From Humibacter sp. RRB41 (GTDB lineage: Bacteria; Actinomycetota; Actinomycetes; Actinomycetales; Microbacteriaceae): a stretch of DNA of 64,000 bases. The translations under genes and the position numbers were made by a program. Below the pieces are notes generated by a model. The model worked only from the letters and a program-made list of their open reading frames with translations. It ran no database searches and had not been told where the DNA came from. The stretch is from NCBI RefSeq assembly GCF_022761015.1, contig NZ_JAKWJQ010000001.1, positions 310,001-374,000 on the forward strand, in the 5' to 3' direction. Positions 43,561-51,758 of the stretch are shown in pieces. How positions within the stretch are numbered: the first letter of the stretch is position 1; each line of letters starts with the position of its first letter.

Positions 43561-45141
43561 TCATCCGGCACGCTCGAGTATTCGACCGAACGTCGCAGAC
43601 TTCGGGCGCAGGAGCACTGGGCGGCGCTCCGGATCGTGATCAGCGGGTGGGATGAGCGAGTATTGAGTTCCGTTGCGCACGATCCGCCAGTAGTTGTTGT
43701 GCAGATTCAGGTGATGGAATTTGCAGAGCAGTACACCGTCGGCGACATCGGTTCGTCCGCCCTCGCTCCAGGGATTGATGTGGTGGGCTTCTGCTTGCCA
43801 CGCGGGACGATCGCAACTGGGCCAAAGGCATCCGCCGTCGCGGAGCCGAAGGATTGTCCGCTGGGCCGCGGAGAACGACCGCTGGTCGCGACCCAGATCG
43901 AGCGTGCGGCTGGTGCAGTCGATGCGGACAGGAGTAACGCCTGCGTCGCAGACGGTCGCCGTTACCAACCAGCCCGGAACCGAGAACCCGGAGCCTTCGA
44001 CCTCGCCGTGAGGAGAAGACTGCTCGGACTCGGCGAGATCGACCACCGTGATCACACGTACACCCGGGCGTTCGCCGCGGAATACCGTGGAGTCGTCACA
44101 AGCGGCACCGGCACGCAGCACGGCCACGACGTTGTCGAACGCCAGTTGCTCATTGCTGCGCGGATCGGCGAGCAGGTCCCGCGCCCAATCGTCGGCCGCA
44201 GGGTCGGTGAAGCGAGGACCACCGCGCCGCGGACTGAGTGACATGTCGAGCAATTGGCTGACGAACACACCGGATTCGTCGTCGCACACCACGTGGACGT
44301 TGAGAGCGCCATCGTTGTCGTGCCAGGTCTTCAGAGATCGCTTTTCGAAGCGCCGTTCGTACCGTTCGGCTATGCCATCCACGTCGATGGCATCACGCAC
44401 CTGACGAGCATTGCGCAGCAGGTCTTCGCGAAGTGCAGCCCCGATGCCCGACGTCGACGACTGCGAGCCACTGGCGAACGCGACGAGTTCTTCGCACGCG
44501 GCACGGCGTGCTTCGTCGGGGCAGGCATCCGTGACGCCTTCGAGGACGCGCACGATGAGGTGCCCGGCTTCGGCGGAGGTCGTGCCGTCGTTGATCGCGC
44601 GAGTGACCGGGTGCTGCCACGGCAGTGAATCGTTCGGCAGGGGTAGAGAGGAATCGTCGTGCTCGCGATCCTCGCCGGGACGATCAAGGGCATCATCGCC
44701 CCGTTCTACGATGGGCGCCTCGCAGGCAAGACTTTCGATCGCGGCTGCTTCTCCGAGCAGTTCGCCTACCTTCACTTGCCGTGCGGCTTCGCCTTTGGAT
44801 TCGCCCGTCAACGACTGCACCAGCTGAGCCGCACCGCGGTAGCCCCTGCGCTGGGCGAGGCCCGCGTGACCGAGCTCGCGCCGCGAGCGCTTGGCTGCTT
44901 CGCCAGCACCGATGGCGATGACTCGATCGAACTCGGCGCGGCCGCGGGCGGCATCCGCTAGAAGAGTCTCGAGGTCCGCGTCATTCAAACACCGGACCAC
45001 GTCGACAAGGGCGCCGGACGACTTTGCGGTGTCGGTCGCGTCAGCGCAACCAGCCCCGCTCGTCGGCACTGTCGCGACATCACCGAGCAGAGAGCACACC
45101 AGCTCGGTGGTCTCTGCGAGTCGGGTCAAGTGAGAGTGCAT
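43561..45141 (-). CDS. DUF222/HNH endonuclease-domain protein (13E12 family)
   Basis: Protein of 526 residues. A DUF222 helical region (SRRELGHAGLAQRRGYRGAAQLVQSLTG) is followed by an HNH nuclease motif near the C-terminus (CLWPSCDRPAWQAEAHHINPWSEGGRTDVADGVLLCKFHHLNLHN) with the Cys pairs of the zinc ribbon. These proteins are numerous in actinobacterial genomes; role uncertain, sometimes regarded as mobile-element-like. The ATG at 45141 follows TATATT by 6 bases without a Shine-Dalgarno; an upstream in-frame start at 45216 is less likely. Confidence 0.9.
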   Translation of the reverse strand: MHSHLTRLAETTELVCSLLGDVATVPTSGAGCADATDTAKSSGALVDVVRCLNDADLETLLADAARGRAEFDRVIAIGAGEAAKRSRRELGHAGLAQRRGYRGAAQLVQSLTGESKGEAARQVKVGELLGEAAAIESLACEAPIVERGDDALDRPGEDREHDDSSLPLPNDSLPWQHPVTRAINDGTTSAEAGHLIVRVLEGVTDACPDEARRAACEELVAFASGSQSSTSGIGAALREDLLRNARQVRDAIDVDGIAERYERRFEKRSLKTWHDNDGALNVHVVCDDESGVFVSQLLDMSLSPRRGGPRFTDPAADDWARDLLADPRSNEQLAFDNVVAVLRAGAACDDSTVFRGERPGVRVITVVDLAESEQSSPHGEVEGSGFSVPGWLVTATVCDAGVTPVRIDCTSRTLDLGRDQRSFSAAQRTILRLRDGGCLWPSCDRPAWQAEAHHINPWSEGGRTDVADGVLLCKFHHLNLHNNYWRIVRNGTQYSLIPPADHDPERRPVLLRPKSATFGRILERAG

Positions 45142-45147
45142 GTTCTC

Positions 45148-45153
45148 AATATA
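45148..45153 (-). promoter_or_regulatory. extended -10 TGGTATATT giving a leaderless start
   Basis: On the minus strand TATATT, preceded by TGG, ends 6 bases before the ATG at 45141. No ribosome site lies between. Transcription would begin on the start codon of the DUF222/HNH gene. Confidence 0.5.
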
Positions 45154-45390
45154 CCAGCGACAATCGAATATAGATACGAATAGGACTGTTGTGTTGACGA
45201 AGCGCTGAAGGGGCACTGTGTGGAGGAGAGGCTGATGAAACGGTGAATTGCTGCGGGCTTCGCGCGAATTGCGCGATAGCCGCCGGGCGGGACAGTTGTT
45301 GTCATCCGACGATAAGACGGTGGTCGAAAATCGAATATCCCTTCCCGTTGCAGGGATAACCCATCAGGCTGATCCTGGGATACTGACCGC

Positions 45391-45603
45391 ATGTCCGATG
45401 AGAAGGTCACAGGTCCCGCGTCTTACTTCCCTTCGATCGAGAAGAAGTACGGCCAGCCGATCGCACACTGGATGTCCGAGCTCGACAAGGTCGCGGATCG
45501 CAAGCACATGGAGCAGGTCGCGTACCTGAAGGACACGTTCGGCATCGGACACGGTCACGCGAACGCGCTCGTGGGGTGGTTCCGTCAGCATCGGGAGTCC
45601 TGA
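45391..45603 (+). CDS. DUF4287 small protein
   Basis: Protein of 70 residues, entirely the DUF4287 unit: GPASYFPSIEKKYGQPIAHWMSEL, then HMEQVAYLKDTFGIGHGHANALVGWFR. Helical, soluble, unknown function. GATACT ends 6 bases before the ATG and no Shine-Dalgarno is seen, so again probably leaderless. Confidence 0.88.
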   Translation: MSDEKVTGPASYFPSIEKKYGQPIAHWMSELDKVADRKHMEQVAYLKDTFGIGHGHANALVGWFRQHRES

Positions 45604-45655
45604 CCTACGCGACGCTCGAGCACTTGGGGTCTGAGCGAGCACGTAACAGGTGCCT

Positions 45656-46012
45656 TCAGCCCTCCAGCACCCGATGCGCGAGACCCGCGATCGCACCGGG
45701 GTCACGGCCGTCTGCCGAGTCGATCGTCAGCGGATGTTCGTCCGTTCCCGGTGCCTCGAACCCCGCGACATGCTCGTCGAGCACGGCGTCGGTCACGTCG
45801 TGGCGCTCGCCGAGGGCCCGGTTGTGCGTCACGCGTCGCCGCTGTTCGACCTCGTCGATGCGCACCCAGACCAGCGCGAAGCGGGCATCCGTCCTGGCGG
45901 CGATGGCTCGCCATTCGTTACGCAGGAATCGCGGTGACCCGGTGTCGTCGACGATCACGGGCATCCGCTCGCGCAGCCGTTGCACCACGCGTTCGTGCGC
46001 GATGCAGAGCAT
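45656..46012 (-). pseudogene. N-terminally truncated P-loop kinase remnant
   Basis: The 118 residues resemble the C-terminal part of small zeta-toxin/AAA-type kinases: AHERVVQRLRERMPVIVDDTGSPRFLRNEWRAIAARTDARFALVWVRIDEVEQRRRVTHNRAL. The Walker A loop that should precede it is absent: upstream codons in the same frame read ordinary sequence without GxxGxGK[ST], and no other frame supplies it. I call it a decayed fragment; a short functional protein cannot be excluded. Confidence 0.55.
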
Positions 46013-46341
46013 ATCCGCCGGTCGGGACGCGCATCCAGCGGTGAGAGACAGCGAGCGTGCGCCACGCGACCGGCCGTGTCGACAACCGCGCGCCGACGGT
46101 ACTCCGTCGATGAACTCGCGTCAGGGCAGTGCATCCTCGGCTGAAAGGTCGCACAGCCGCGTCCGGCCGGCGCCCCGGAAGCGCAACGGGTGCCCCTACC
46201 GCGTGATTCCGCGGGTCAGAGTACTTCGGCGGCCCGACACGATATGAGCCCTGAATGCGCCGCCGATCAGGTGGAAATGCATCTGCGATGCGAACGGCTC
46301 CTCCACCTGTGAGCGCGCGGAACCGCAGCGGTCCCGGAACC
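46013..46341. other. about 330-bp stretch without a recognisable gene
   Basis: Open frames cross it on both strands but none has family features. It lies between the kinase remnant and the promoter of the ABC-histidine-kinase gene; no repeats or strong hairpins seen. Confidence 0.5.
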
Positions 46342-46347
46342 GATAAT
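46342..46347 (+). promoter_or_regulatory. -10 GATAAT six bases before the sensor-kinase ATG
   Basis: GATAAT differs from consensus at one base and ends 6 bases before the ATG at 46354. No Shine-Dalgarno is present. This argues for 46354, not the in-frame ATG at 46255, as the start. Confidence 0.5.
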
Positions 46348-46353
46348 GACGGT

Positions 46354-48846
46354 ATGTCGGCGCGGGCGACGCTCGGGACGCGGTCGGAGACGACGGTTCT
46401 CCGGGCGCGCGGGCTCTGTGTCACGTACGGTCGCGTGACCGCGCTGCAGAACGTCGACCTGGATGTCTCGGCCGGCGAGGTCGTCGGCATCGCCGGTGAC
46501 AACGGTGCCGGCAAGTCCACCCTTCTGCGGTGCATCTGCGGCGACATCGACGATGCGCGCGGCGAGGTCTGGCTCGCCGGGAAGCGTCGTGGCCCTCGCT
46601 CCTCCCCGGTGGCGGACGGTCGGGTCGGAGTCGTGTGGCAGCACCTCGAACTGGCCGACAACCTGGACGTCGCCGCCAACCTGACGCTCGGCAAGGAGCG
46701 AAGTCCGCTGCTGCAGTCGGAGTCGAGACTTCACGACCGTGCGCGAGCGAAGCTCGAAAACCTGGGCATCCCGATCCCGGACACGAGTCGTCTTGCGTCA
46801 TCGCTGACCGCAGCCGAACGGCAGCTGCTCGCGCTGGCGCGCTCCGTCACGCCGACGCCCAGGCTGCTGCTGCTCGACGAACCGACCTCAGTGCTGAGCC
46901 AGGCGGATTCGGTTCACGTCGAGCAGATCGTCCGCCGGCTACGCGCAGAGGGCACCACGATTCTGCTGATCTCGCACGACGTCGACCAGCTCTTCCGACT
47001 CACGGACCGAATCGTGGTGCTGCGGCACGGTCGGCTGGTCGCACAACTCGATCCGGCGCGATCGCATCCCGACGAACTCCTCGCCTTGATGGCGGGGCGT
47101 GACGCGGCATCGGCACCGCGCCAGCAGCTGACCCGCCTGCACGGCCTTGCGGACCGGTTGGTGTCAACCGATCGTCTGAGCCCGGCAGGCGCATCCGCGG
47201 GTCTGACGCTCATTCTCTCCACGCTCGGCGCCGCACTCGGCGCGTGGCGGCTCAGCCTGCACGTACTGGAGGACGACGTGCTGCGCTGCGTCTGCTGCGT
47301 CGGCTTGAACGCGGCACTGCAGGATGCCTGGCGAAGCATCCCCGCGCGGGCCGCAGACATGCCGTTGGTCGCGGCGGCCTCCGGGGGTGCCGTAGTCGTG
47401 GATGCCGACGCAATCGCATCCACCCGCCTCGCGCCGTACGCGTCGCAGCTCGAGGATGCAGGCATTGCCAGCTGCTGGGCCGTGCCGTTCTCGGGCGGCA
47501 GCGAGCTGCGCGGGGTCATCGGCGTCTACCGCGCGGAGATCGGCGTTCCGGGCAGCGACCAGCTCGACCTCGTCAACCTGTATGCCGGATATGCGGCGGC
47601 AGCACTTGAGCGGGAGCGCCTGCTCTCCACGTTGACGGCGCGCAACACGGTATTGGAGACCATCCGCGCCGTGCTGCAGACGCTCGCCGGTCCCGACTCT
47701 CTGACCGATCGGATCACCGCAGCTCTGAGCATCGTGCTCGAGGCGGTCCGTGCCGACCAGGTCGCCCTCTACACCTGCACGCCAGGCGAACCGGCGTCGT
47801 GTCGAGCGTTCGCCGCGAGGCAGCCGACCGGCGACCTGGTGACCGGCGGCGAAGTTGCAGGCGATCAACGCGCGGATGCCGCTGCTCGCCTCGCCGCTGC
47901 CGTCGCGTCCGCGCGCGAGACGCTCGACGAGGCATCCGTCACGCGTCTGTGCATGACCTCCGGTCGCGGATGCCGTCTCTTCGTGCGACCGGCGGAGTCC
48001 ACGATTCTCGTCGGCGAGTGGCGGGACAGGATCGTCGGCTCCGACGAACGCGTACTGCTCGAGGATGCCGGCCATTCGATCCTGCTGGCGCAGGAGCGCG
48101 AGGACACCGAGCTGGCCCGTCACGAGATGGCGGCTCTGCGGCGCTCGCAGGACCTGCAGCGCCAGTTCCTCGCACGGCTCTCCCACGAGCTGCGCACCCC
48201 GCTCACCGCGATCCACGGCTACGCGTCCAGCCTGATGCAGACGGATGTGACGTGGGACGACGCTTCGCAGCACCAGTTCCTCACGAGGATCAGCAGCGAA
48301 TCCGCGCGCATGCACCGGCTTGTCGACGACCTGCTCGACTTCTCCGTGATCGAGTCTGGGGTGCTGCGGCTGCGGCCGGACTGGGTGGACCTCGCGCTCG
48401 TCATCGACGCGGCGCGATCGTGCCTTGCGCCGCGCGCCGCGGCGGCCATCGACATCCATTCGGAAGGAGATGTCCCCGTCGTCTGGGCCGATCACGATCG
48501 TCTCGAGCAGGTCATGATGAACCTGATGGACAACGCCGTGCGGCACAATCCGCCGGCGACCACGGTTCGCGTCGACGTGCGGTACGACGGGCGGGACGAC
48601 GTGATCATCGAGGTCACCGACGACGGCGTCGGGTTGTCCGGCGAGGGTGGGCGCGAGTCGGATGCCCCGCAGCACGCCTGGCGCGACCCCGGCGCGGGCG
48701 CCGGGCTGGGTCTGGCGATCACGCGGGGCATAGTCGCGGCCCACAACGGTGCGCTGTGGCGGGAGTCGGCGAATCCGGGCAGTCGCTACGTGATCCGGCT
48801 GCCCGTCGAGTCGCGCTCGCTCGTGCTGGAGGCGGACGATGCGTGA
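46354..48846 (+). CDS. ABC ATPase - GAF - GAF - histidine kinase fusion (sugar-linked sensor kinase)
   Basis: Protein of 830 residues (start 46354). Residues about 12-245 form an ABC nucleotide-binding domain of the RbsA/XylG N-terminal type: Walker A GDNGAGKST at 48-56, Q-loop Q96, signature LTAAERQ at 151-157 instead of LSGGQ, Walker B LLLLDEP at 171-177, H-loop H208. Two GAF-like regions span about 265-422 and 432-587. The kinase follows: H611 in LSHELRTPL, N-box MNLMDNAVRHN, G1 DDGVGL, G2 GAGLGLAI, resembling KdpD. No transmembrane helix, so cytosolic. It overlaps the response regulator by 8 bases and heads a xylose-type ABC transporter cluster. Most likely couples transporter or sugar state to transcription. 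Confidence 0.9.
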   Translation: MSARATLGTRSETTVLRARGLCVTYGRVTALQNVDLDVSAGEVVGIAGDNGAGKSTLLRCICGDIDDARGEVWLAGKRRGPRSSPVADGRVGVVWQHLELADNLDVAANLTLGKERSPLLQSESRLHDRARAKLENLGIPIPDTSRLASSLTAAERQLLALARSVTPTPRLLLLDEPTSVLSQADSVHVEQIVRRLRAEGTTILLISHDVDQLFRLTDRIVVLRHGRLVAQLDPARSHPDELLALMAGRDAASAPRQQLTRLHGLADRLVSTDRLSPAGASAGLTLILSTLGAALGAWRLSLHVLEDDVLRCVCCVGLNAALQDAWRSIPARAADMPLVAAASGGAVVVDADAIASTRLAPYASQLEDAGIASCWAVPFSGGSELRGVIGVYRAEIGVPGSDQLDLVNLYAGYAAAALERERLLSTLTARNTVLETIRAVLQTLAGPDSLTDRITAALSIVLEAVRADQVALYTCTPGEPASCRAFAARQPTGDLVTGGEVAGDQRADAAARLAAAVASARETLDEASVTRLCMTSGRGCRLFVRPAESTILVGEWRDRIVGSDERVLLEDAGHSILLAQEREDTELARHEMAALRRSQDLQRQFLARLSHELRTPLTAIHGYASSLMQTDVTWDDASQHQFLTRISSESARMHRLVDDLLDFSVIESGVLRLRPDWVDLALVIDAARSCLAPRAAAAIDIHSEGDVPVVWADHDRLEQVMMNLMDNAVRHNPPATTVRVDVRYDGRDDVIIEVTDDGVGLSGEGGRESDAPQHAWRDPGAGAGLGLAITRGIVAAHNGALWRESANPGSRYVIRLPVESRSLVLEADDA

Positions 48847-49543
48847 CCGCAGCGCCCTCACCACGGTGCTCATGGTCGAGGATGATCCGAACATCGTCGA
48901 CCTGATCCGCGCGAACCTCACGGTGCGCGGCTACGACACCCTCGTGTCGGCAGACGGCAGGCACGTGATGCGGCAGATCGAGCGGGAACGACCTGACATC
49001 GTGCTGTTGGATCTGATGCTTCCCGCGGCCGACGGGATCGAGCTGTGCCGCCGCATCCGTGGGCGCTCCGGCATCGGCATCATCGTCGTCTCGGCGCGCG
49101 GTGGGGAGCACGACAAGGTGGCGGCACTCAACGTCGGGGCCGACGACTACCTGACCAAGCCGTTCGGGATCGAAGAGCTGCTCGCGCGCATCACCGCAAC
49201 GTTGAGGCGCAGCAGGCCGGGGCCTACTCCGGAGGACGTGCAGTCGGTGATCGAGGTCGACGGGCTGTGCATCGATCTCGATAAACAGCAGGTCTCGCGC
49301 GACGGCGCGGCCGTGCACCTTACTCCGACGGAGTTCGCGCTCCTTCGCGAACTCGCGCTCCGTCCGGGGGCCCTGATCCCGCACGCTCAACTGCTGCGCC
49401 GCGTCTGGGGTGCCGGATACGAGACCGAGACGGAGTACCTGCGGGTCTATGTGCGGCGCCTGCGTTCCAAGCTCGAGGTCGATGGGCAGCCGCCGCTGAT
49501 CCTGACCGAGCCGCGCGCCGGATACCGGTTCGCAGCGGTCTGA
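48839..49543 (+). CDS. OmpR/KdpE-like response regulator
   Basis: Protein of 234 residues. Receiver with acidic pair E14-D15-D16, phospho-acceptor D58 (VLLDLMLP), S85 and K107 (YLTKPFG). C-terminal winged helix LTPTEFALLRELALRPGALIPHAQLLRRVWG ... YLRVYVRRLRSKLE. VVSARGGEHDKVAALNVGADDYLTKPFGIEELLARI is strikingly KdpE-like. Starts 8 bases inside the kinase gene, so the two are translationally coupled. Expected to bind direct repeats upstream of the binding-protein gene (49574-49620). Confidence 0.93.
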   Translation: MRDRSALTTVLMVEDDPNIVDLIRANLTVRGYDTLVSADGRHVMRQIERERPDIVLLDLMLPAADGIELCRRIRGRSGIGIIVVSARGGEHDKVAALNVGADDYLTKPFGIEELLARITATLRRSRPGPTPEDVQSVIEVDGLCIDLDKQQVSRDGAAVHLTPTEFALLRELALRPGALIPHAQLLRRVWGAGYETETEYLRVYVRRLRSKLEVDGQPPLILTEPRAGYRFAAV

Positions 49544-49573
49544 TCGGCCGGCAGGCATCCGATTTCTACGGTT

Positions 49574-49628
49574 TGTTCATGCCGGCGAGTGAATGTTCAC
49601 GGCCCGTTCACGCGTTCGTTCCTACTGT
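49574..49628 (+). promoter_or_regulatory. GTTCA direct repeats and promoter before the sugar-binding gene
   Basis: GTTCATG at 49574, GTTCACG at 49595 and 49606, and GTTCGTT at 49614 form a run of direct repeats with spacings 21, 11 and 8. TACTGT (49623-49628) is a plausible -10. Direct repeats at about one helical turn, upstream of a promoter with a poor -35, are what an OmpR-type activator uses. The candidate regulator is encoded just upstream. Confidence 0.5.
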
Positions 49629-49731
49629 CGCACGTGTCAGTTCCCAGCTGACCGGGACACCGCGCGGTCGCGAGGCTTCGCGATCCGCTTGTCGGAGTCC
49701 CGCGATTGCATCAATGGTGAGGAGCAGTCCC

Positions 49732-50940
49732 TTGCAATTCAAGAAGAGAGTGGGCATAGCGGCGGTCTTGGCCGGCGCAACCCTTGTTCTGGCCGGATGT
49801 TCCGGCTCTCCGAGTTCCAGTTCGACGTCGAGTTCGTCGGGCAGCGCCGCCGTTCCGGTCCTTTCGGTGTCGTCGTTCCAGCGCGACTTCTCGAGCATGA
49901 ACAAGCTCAAGCCGTTGGTGGCGAAGGGGTCGGGCAACGTCGCCGTCATCCTTCCCGACACGGTGTCGTCGGCACGTTACACGGAGTTCGACGCTCCCTA
50001 TCTGACCAAGGCGTTCACTGCGGCAGGTCTGACGTCGAGTCAGTTCACCGTGCAGAACGCACAGGGCAGCGACGCGACCCAGCTCACCGACGCACAGACG
50101 GCGATCACCGCGGGGGCGAAGGTTCTCGTGGTCGATCCGCTCGACTCCGGGGTAGGAGCCAAGATCGAGCAGTACGCGACACAGCACAACGTGAAGGTCA
50201 TCGACTACGACCGCCTCACACTGGGCGGCACTCGTGCGTACTACGTCAGTTTCGACAACGTCAAGGTCGGCGAACTGATCGGCAATGGCCTGGTCGCCTG
50301 CACGAAGGCGTGGGGAGTGAGCAAGCCCGACGTCATCGAGATGAAGGGCGATCCGACCGACAACAACGCCACGTTGTTCGCACAGGGCTACGACAAGGTC
50401 CTGAACCCGTTGTACTCCTCGGGCGGATGGACCAAGGCGGCTGAGCCTGCCGGAACCTGGGATCCGCCGACAGCGGCGACCGAGTTCACCCAGGCGTACA
50501 CAGCTCATTCGGGTGCCAACGCGGCACTCGTGCCGAACGACGAGAACGCGGCGCCGATCATCACCTATCTGAAGAACCACGGCATCAAGGCGAAGTCTTT
50601 CCCGATCACGGGACAGGATGCGACCCTCGTCGGCCTGCAGAACATCCTGTCGGGCTACCAGTGCGGCACAGCATACAAGCCGATCTACCTGGAGGCTCAG
50701 GCGGCAGCGGCGCTGGCCATGTACCTGCGCGCCGGTGACACCCCGCCTGCCGGCCTGGTGAACGGCTCCACCGCAGACACCACCAGCAAGGTGAAGGTTC
50801 CTTCGGTGCTGCTGAAGCCGGAATGGGTGACGACGTCCAACATGAACTCGACGGTCATCGCCGACAAGTTCGTGCCGGCATCCCAACTGTGCACGTCGGC
50901 CTACAAGTCGGAGTGCACGGCAGCAGGGATCACCCCCTAG
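49732..50940 (+). CDS. xylose-type lipoprotein sugar-binding protein
   Basis: Protein of 402 residues from a TTG at 49732 (GAGGAG at 49719-49724). Lipoprotein signal QFKKRVGIAAVLAGATLVLAGC with lipid-modified Cys 23, then a Ser-rich linker. The fold is a periplasmic-binding-protein type I sugar binder: NVAVILPDTVSSARYTEFDAPYL, VLVVDPLDSGVGAKIEQYA, VIDYDRLTLGGTRAYYVSFDN and MKGDPTDNNATLFAQGYDKVL match XylF-like D-xylose binders. Delivers sugar to the permease encoded two genes on. An ATG at 49714 is the alternative start but would leave the ribosome site inside the coding region. Confidence 0.92.
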   Translation: MQFKKRVGIAAVLAGATLVLAGCSGSPSSSSTSSSSGSAAVPVLSVSSFQRDFSSMNKLKPLVAKGSGNVAVILPDTVSSARYTEFDAPYLTKAFTAAGLTSSQFTVQNAQGSDATQLTDAQTAITAGAKVLVVDPLDSGVGAKIEQYATQHNVKVIDYDRLTLGGTRAYYVSFDNVKVGELIGNGLVACTKAWGVSKPDVIEMKGDPTDNNATLFAQGYDKVLNPLYSSGGWTKAAEPAGTWDPPTAATEFTQAYTAHSGANAALVPNDENAAPIITYLKNHGIKAKSFPITGQDATLVGLQNILSGYQCGTAYKPIYLEAQAAAALAMYLRAGDTPPAGLVNGSTADTTSKVKVPSVLLKPEWVTTSNMNSTVIADKFVPASQLCTSAYKSECTAAGITP

Positions 50941-51758
50941 TGAGCGAGGAGCTGACTGGCTCACGCCCGGCCGCCGATCCGGCCGGGCGTGAGCCCGAGG
51001 GGGTGCCGTTGTTGAGCCTGCGAGGCATCAGCAAGCGTTTCGGCCCGGTTCAGGCTCTGAACGACATCAATCTGGATGTCCCGGCCGGCCAAGTCACGGC
51101 GCTGGTCGGCGACAACGGCGCGGGCAAATCCACGTTGATCAAGGCGATCGCGGGCATTCACACCTTCGACAGCGGCGAGTTGCTCTGGAACGGCAACCAG
51201 GTGCACATCGCAACCCCGCACGATTCTTCGGCGCTCGGCATCGAGACCGTCTACCAAGATCTCGCGCTCTGCGACAACCTCGACATCGTTCAGAACATGT
51301 TCCTCGGGCGGGAGGACCTGCACTACGGTCGGTTGCTCGACGAGGCCGCGATGGAGACCAAGGCGAACCAGACGCTGCGCGACCTGTCGGTGACGACGGT
51401 GCGCTCGATTCGCCAGCCCGTGTTCTCGCTCTCCGGTGGGCAGCGGCAAGCGGTCGCCGTCGCGCGCGCTGTGATGTGGGACGCGAAGCTGGTCATCATG
51501 GACGAGCCGACGGCGGCGCTCGGCGTCTCGCAGACCGCGATGGTTCTCAAGCTCATCGAGCGGCTCAGCTCGCAGGGCATCGCCGTGCTGGTCGTCTCGC
51601 ACAACCTCAACGACGTGTTCCAGGTGGCGGATCGCGTCGCCGTCATGTACCTGGGCACGCTCGCCAGGACGGCACCGATCTCGGAGCTGACCATCAACAG
51701 CACCGTCGAGCTCATCACGACCGGGAGCCTCTCGGACGGCTCCGACCGGAGGCAATGA
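50940..51758 (+). CDS. sugar ABC transporter ATP-binding protein, single domain
   Basis: Protein of 272 residues with one complete nucleotide-binding domain: Walker A GDNGAGKST, Q-loop TVYQDLALCDNLDIVQNMFLG, signature LSGGQRQ, Walker B KLVIMDEP and H-loop VVSHNLNDV. Ribose/xylose importers of the RbsA/XylG type in enterics carry two such domains in one chain (about 500 residues); here only one is present. The GTG at 50940 shares its first base with the TAG of the preceding gene. It would homodimerise or pair with the nucleotide-binding domain of the sensor kinase. Confidence 0.92.
   Translation: MSEELTGSRPAADPAGREPEGVPLLSLRGISKRFGPVQALNDINLDVPAGQVTALVGDNGAGKSTLIKAIAGIHTFDSGELLWNGNQVHIATPHDSSALGIETVYQDLALCDNLDIVQNMFLGREDLHYGRLLDEAAMETKANQTLRDLSVTTVRSIRQPVFSLSGGQRQAVAVARAVMWDAKLVIMDEPTAALGVSQTAMVLKLIERLSSQGIAVLVVSHNLNDVFQVADRVAVMYLGTLARTAPISELTINSTVELITTGSLSDGSDRRQ

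Noticed and set aside
46255-46353. Thirty-three-residue N-terminal extension of the sensor kinase
   Set aside because: The ATG at 46255 has no ribosome site, while GATAAT six bases before 46354 supports a leaderless start there; the extension has no conserved feature.
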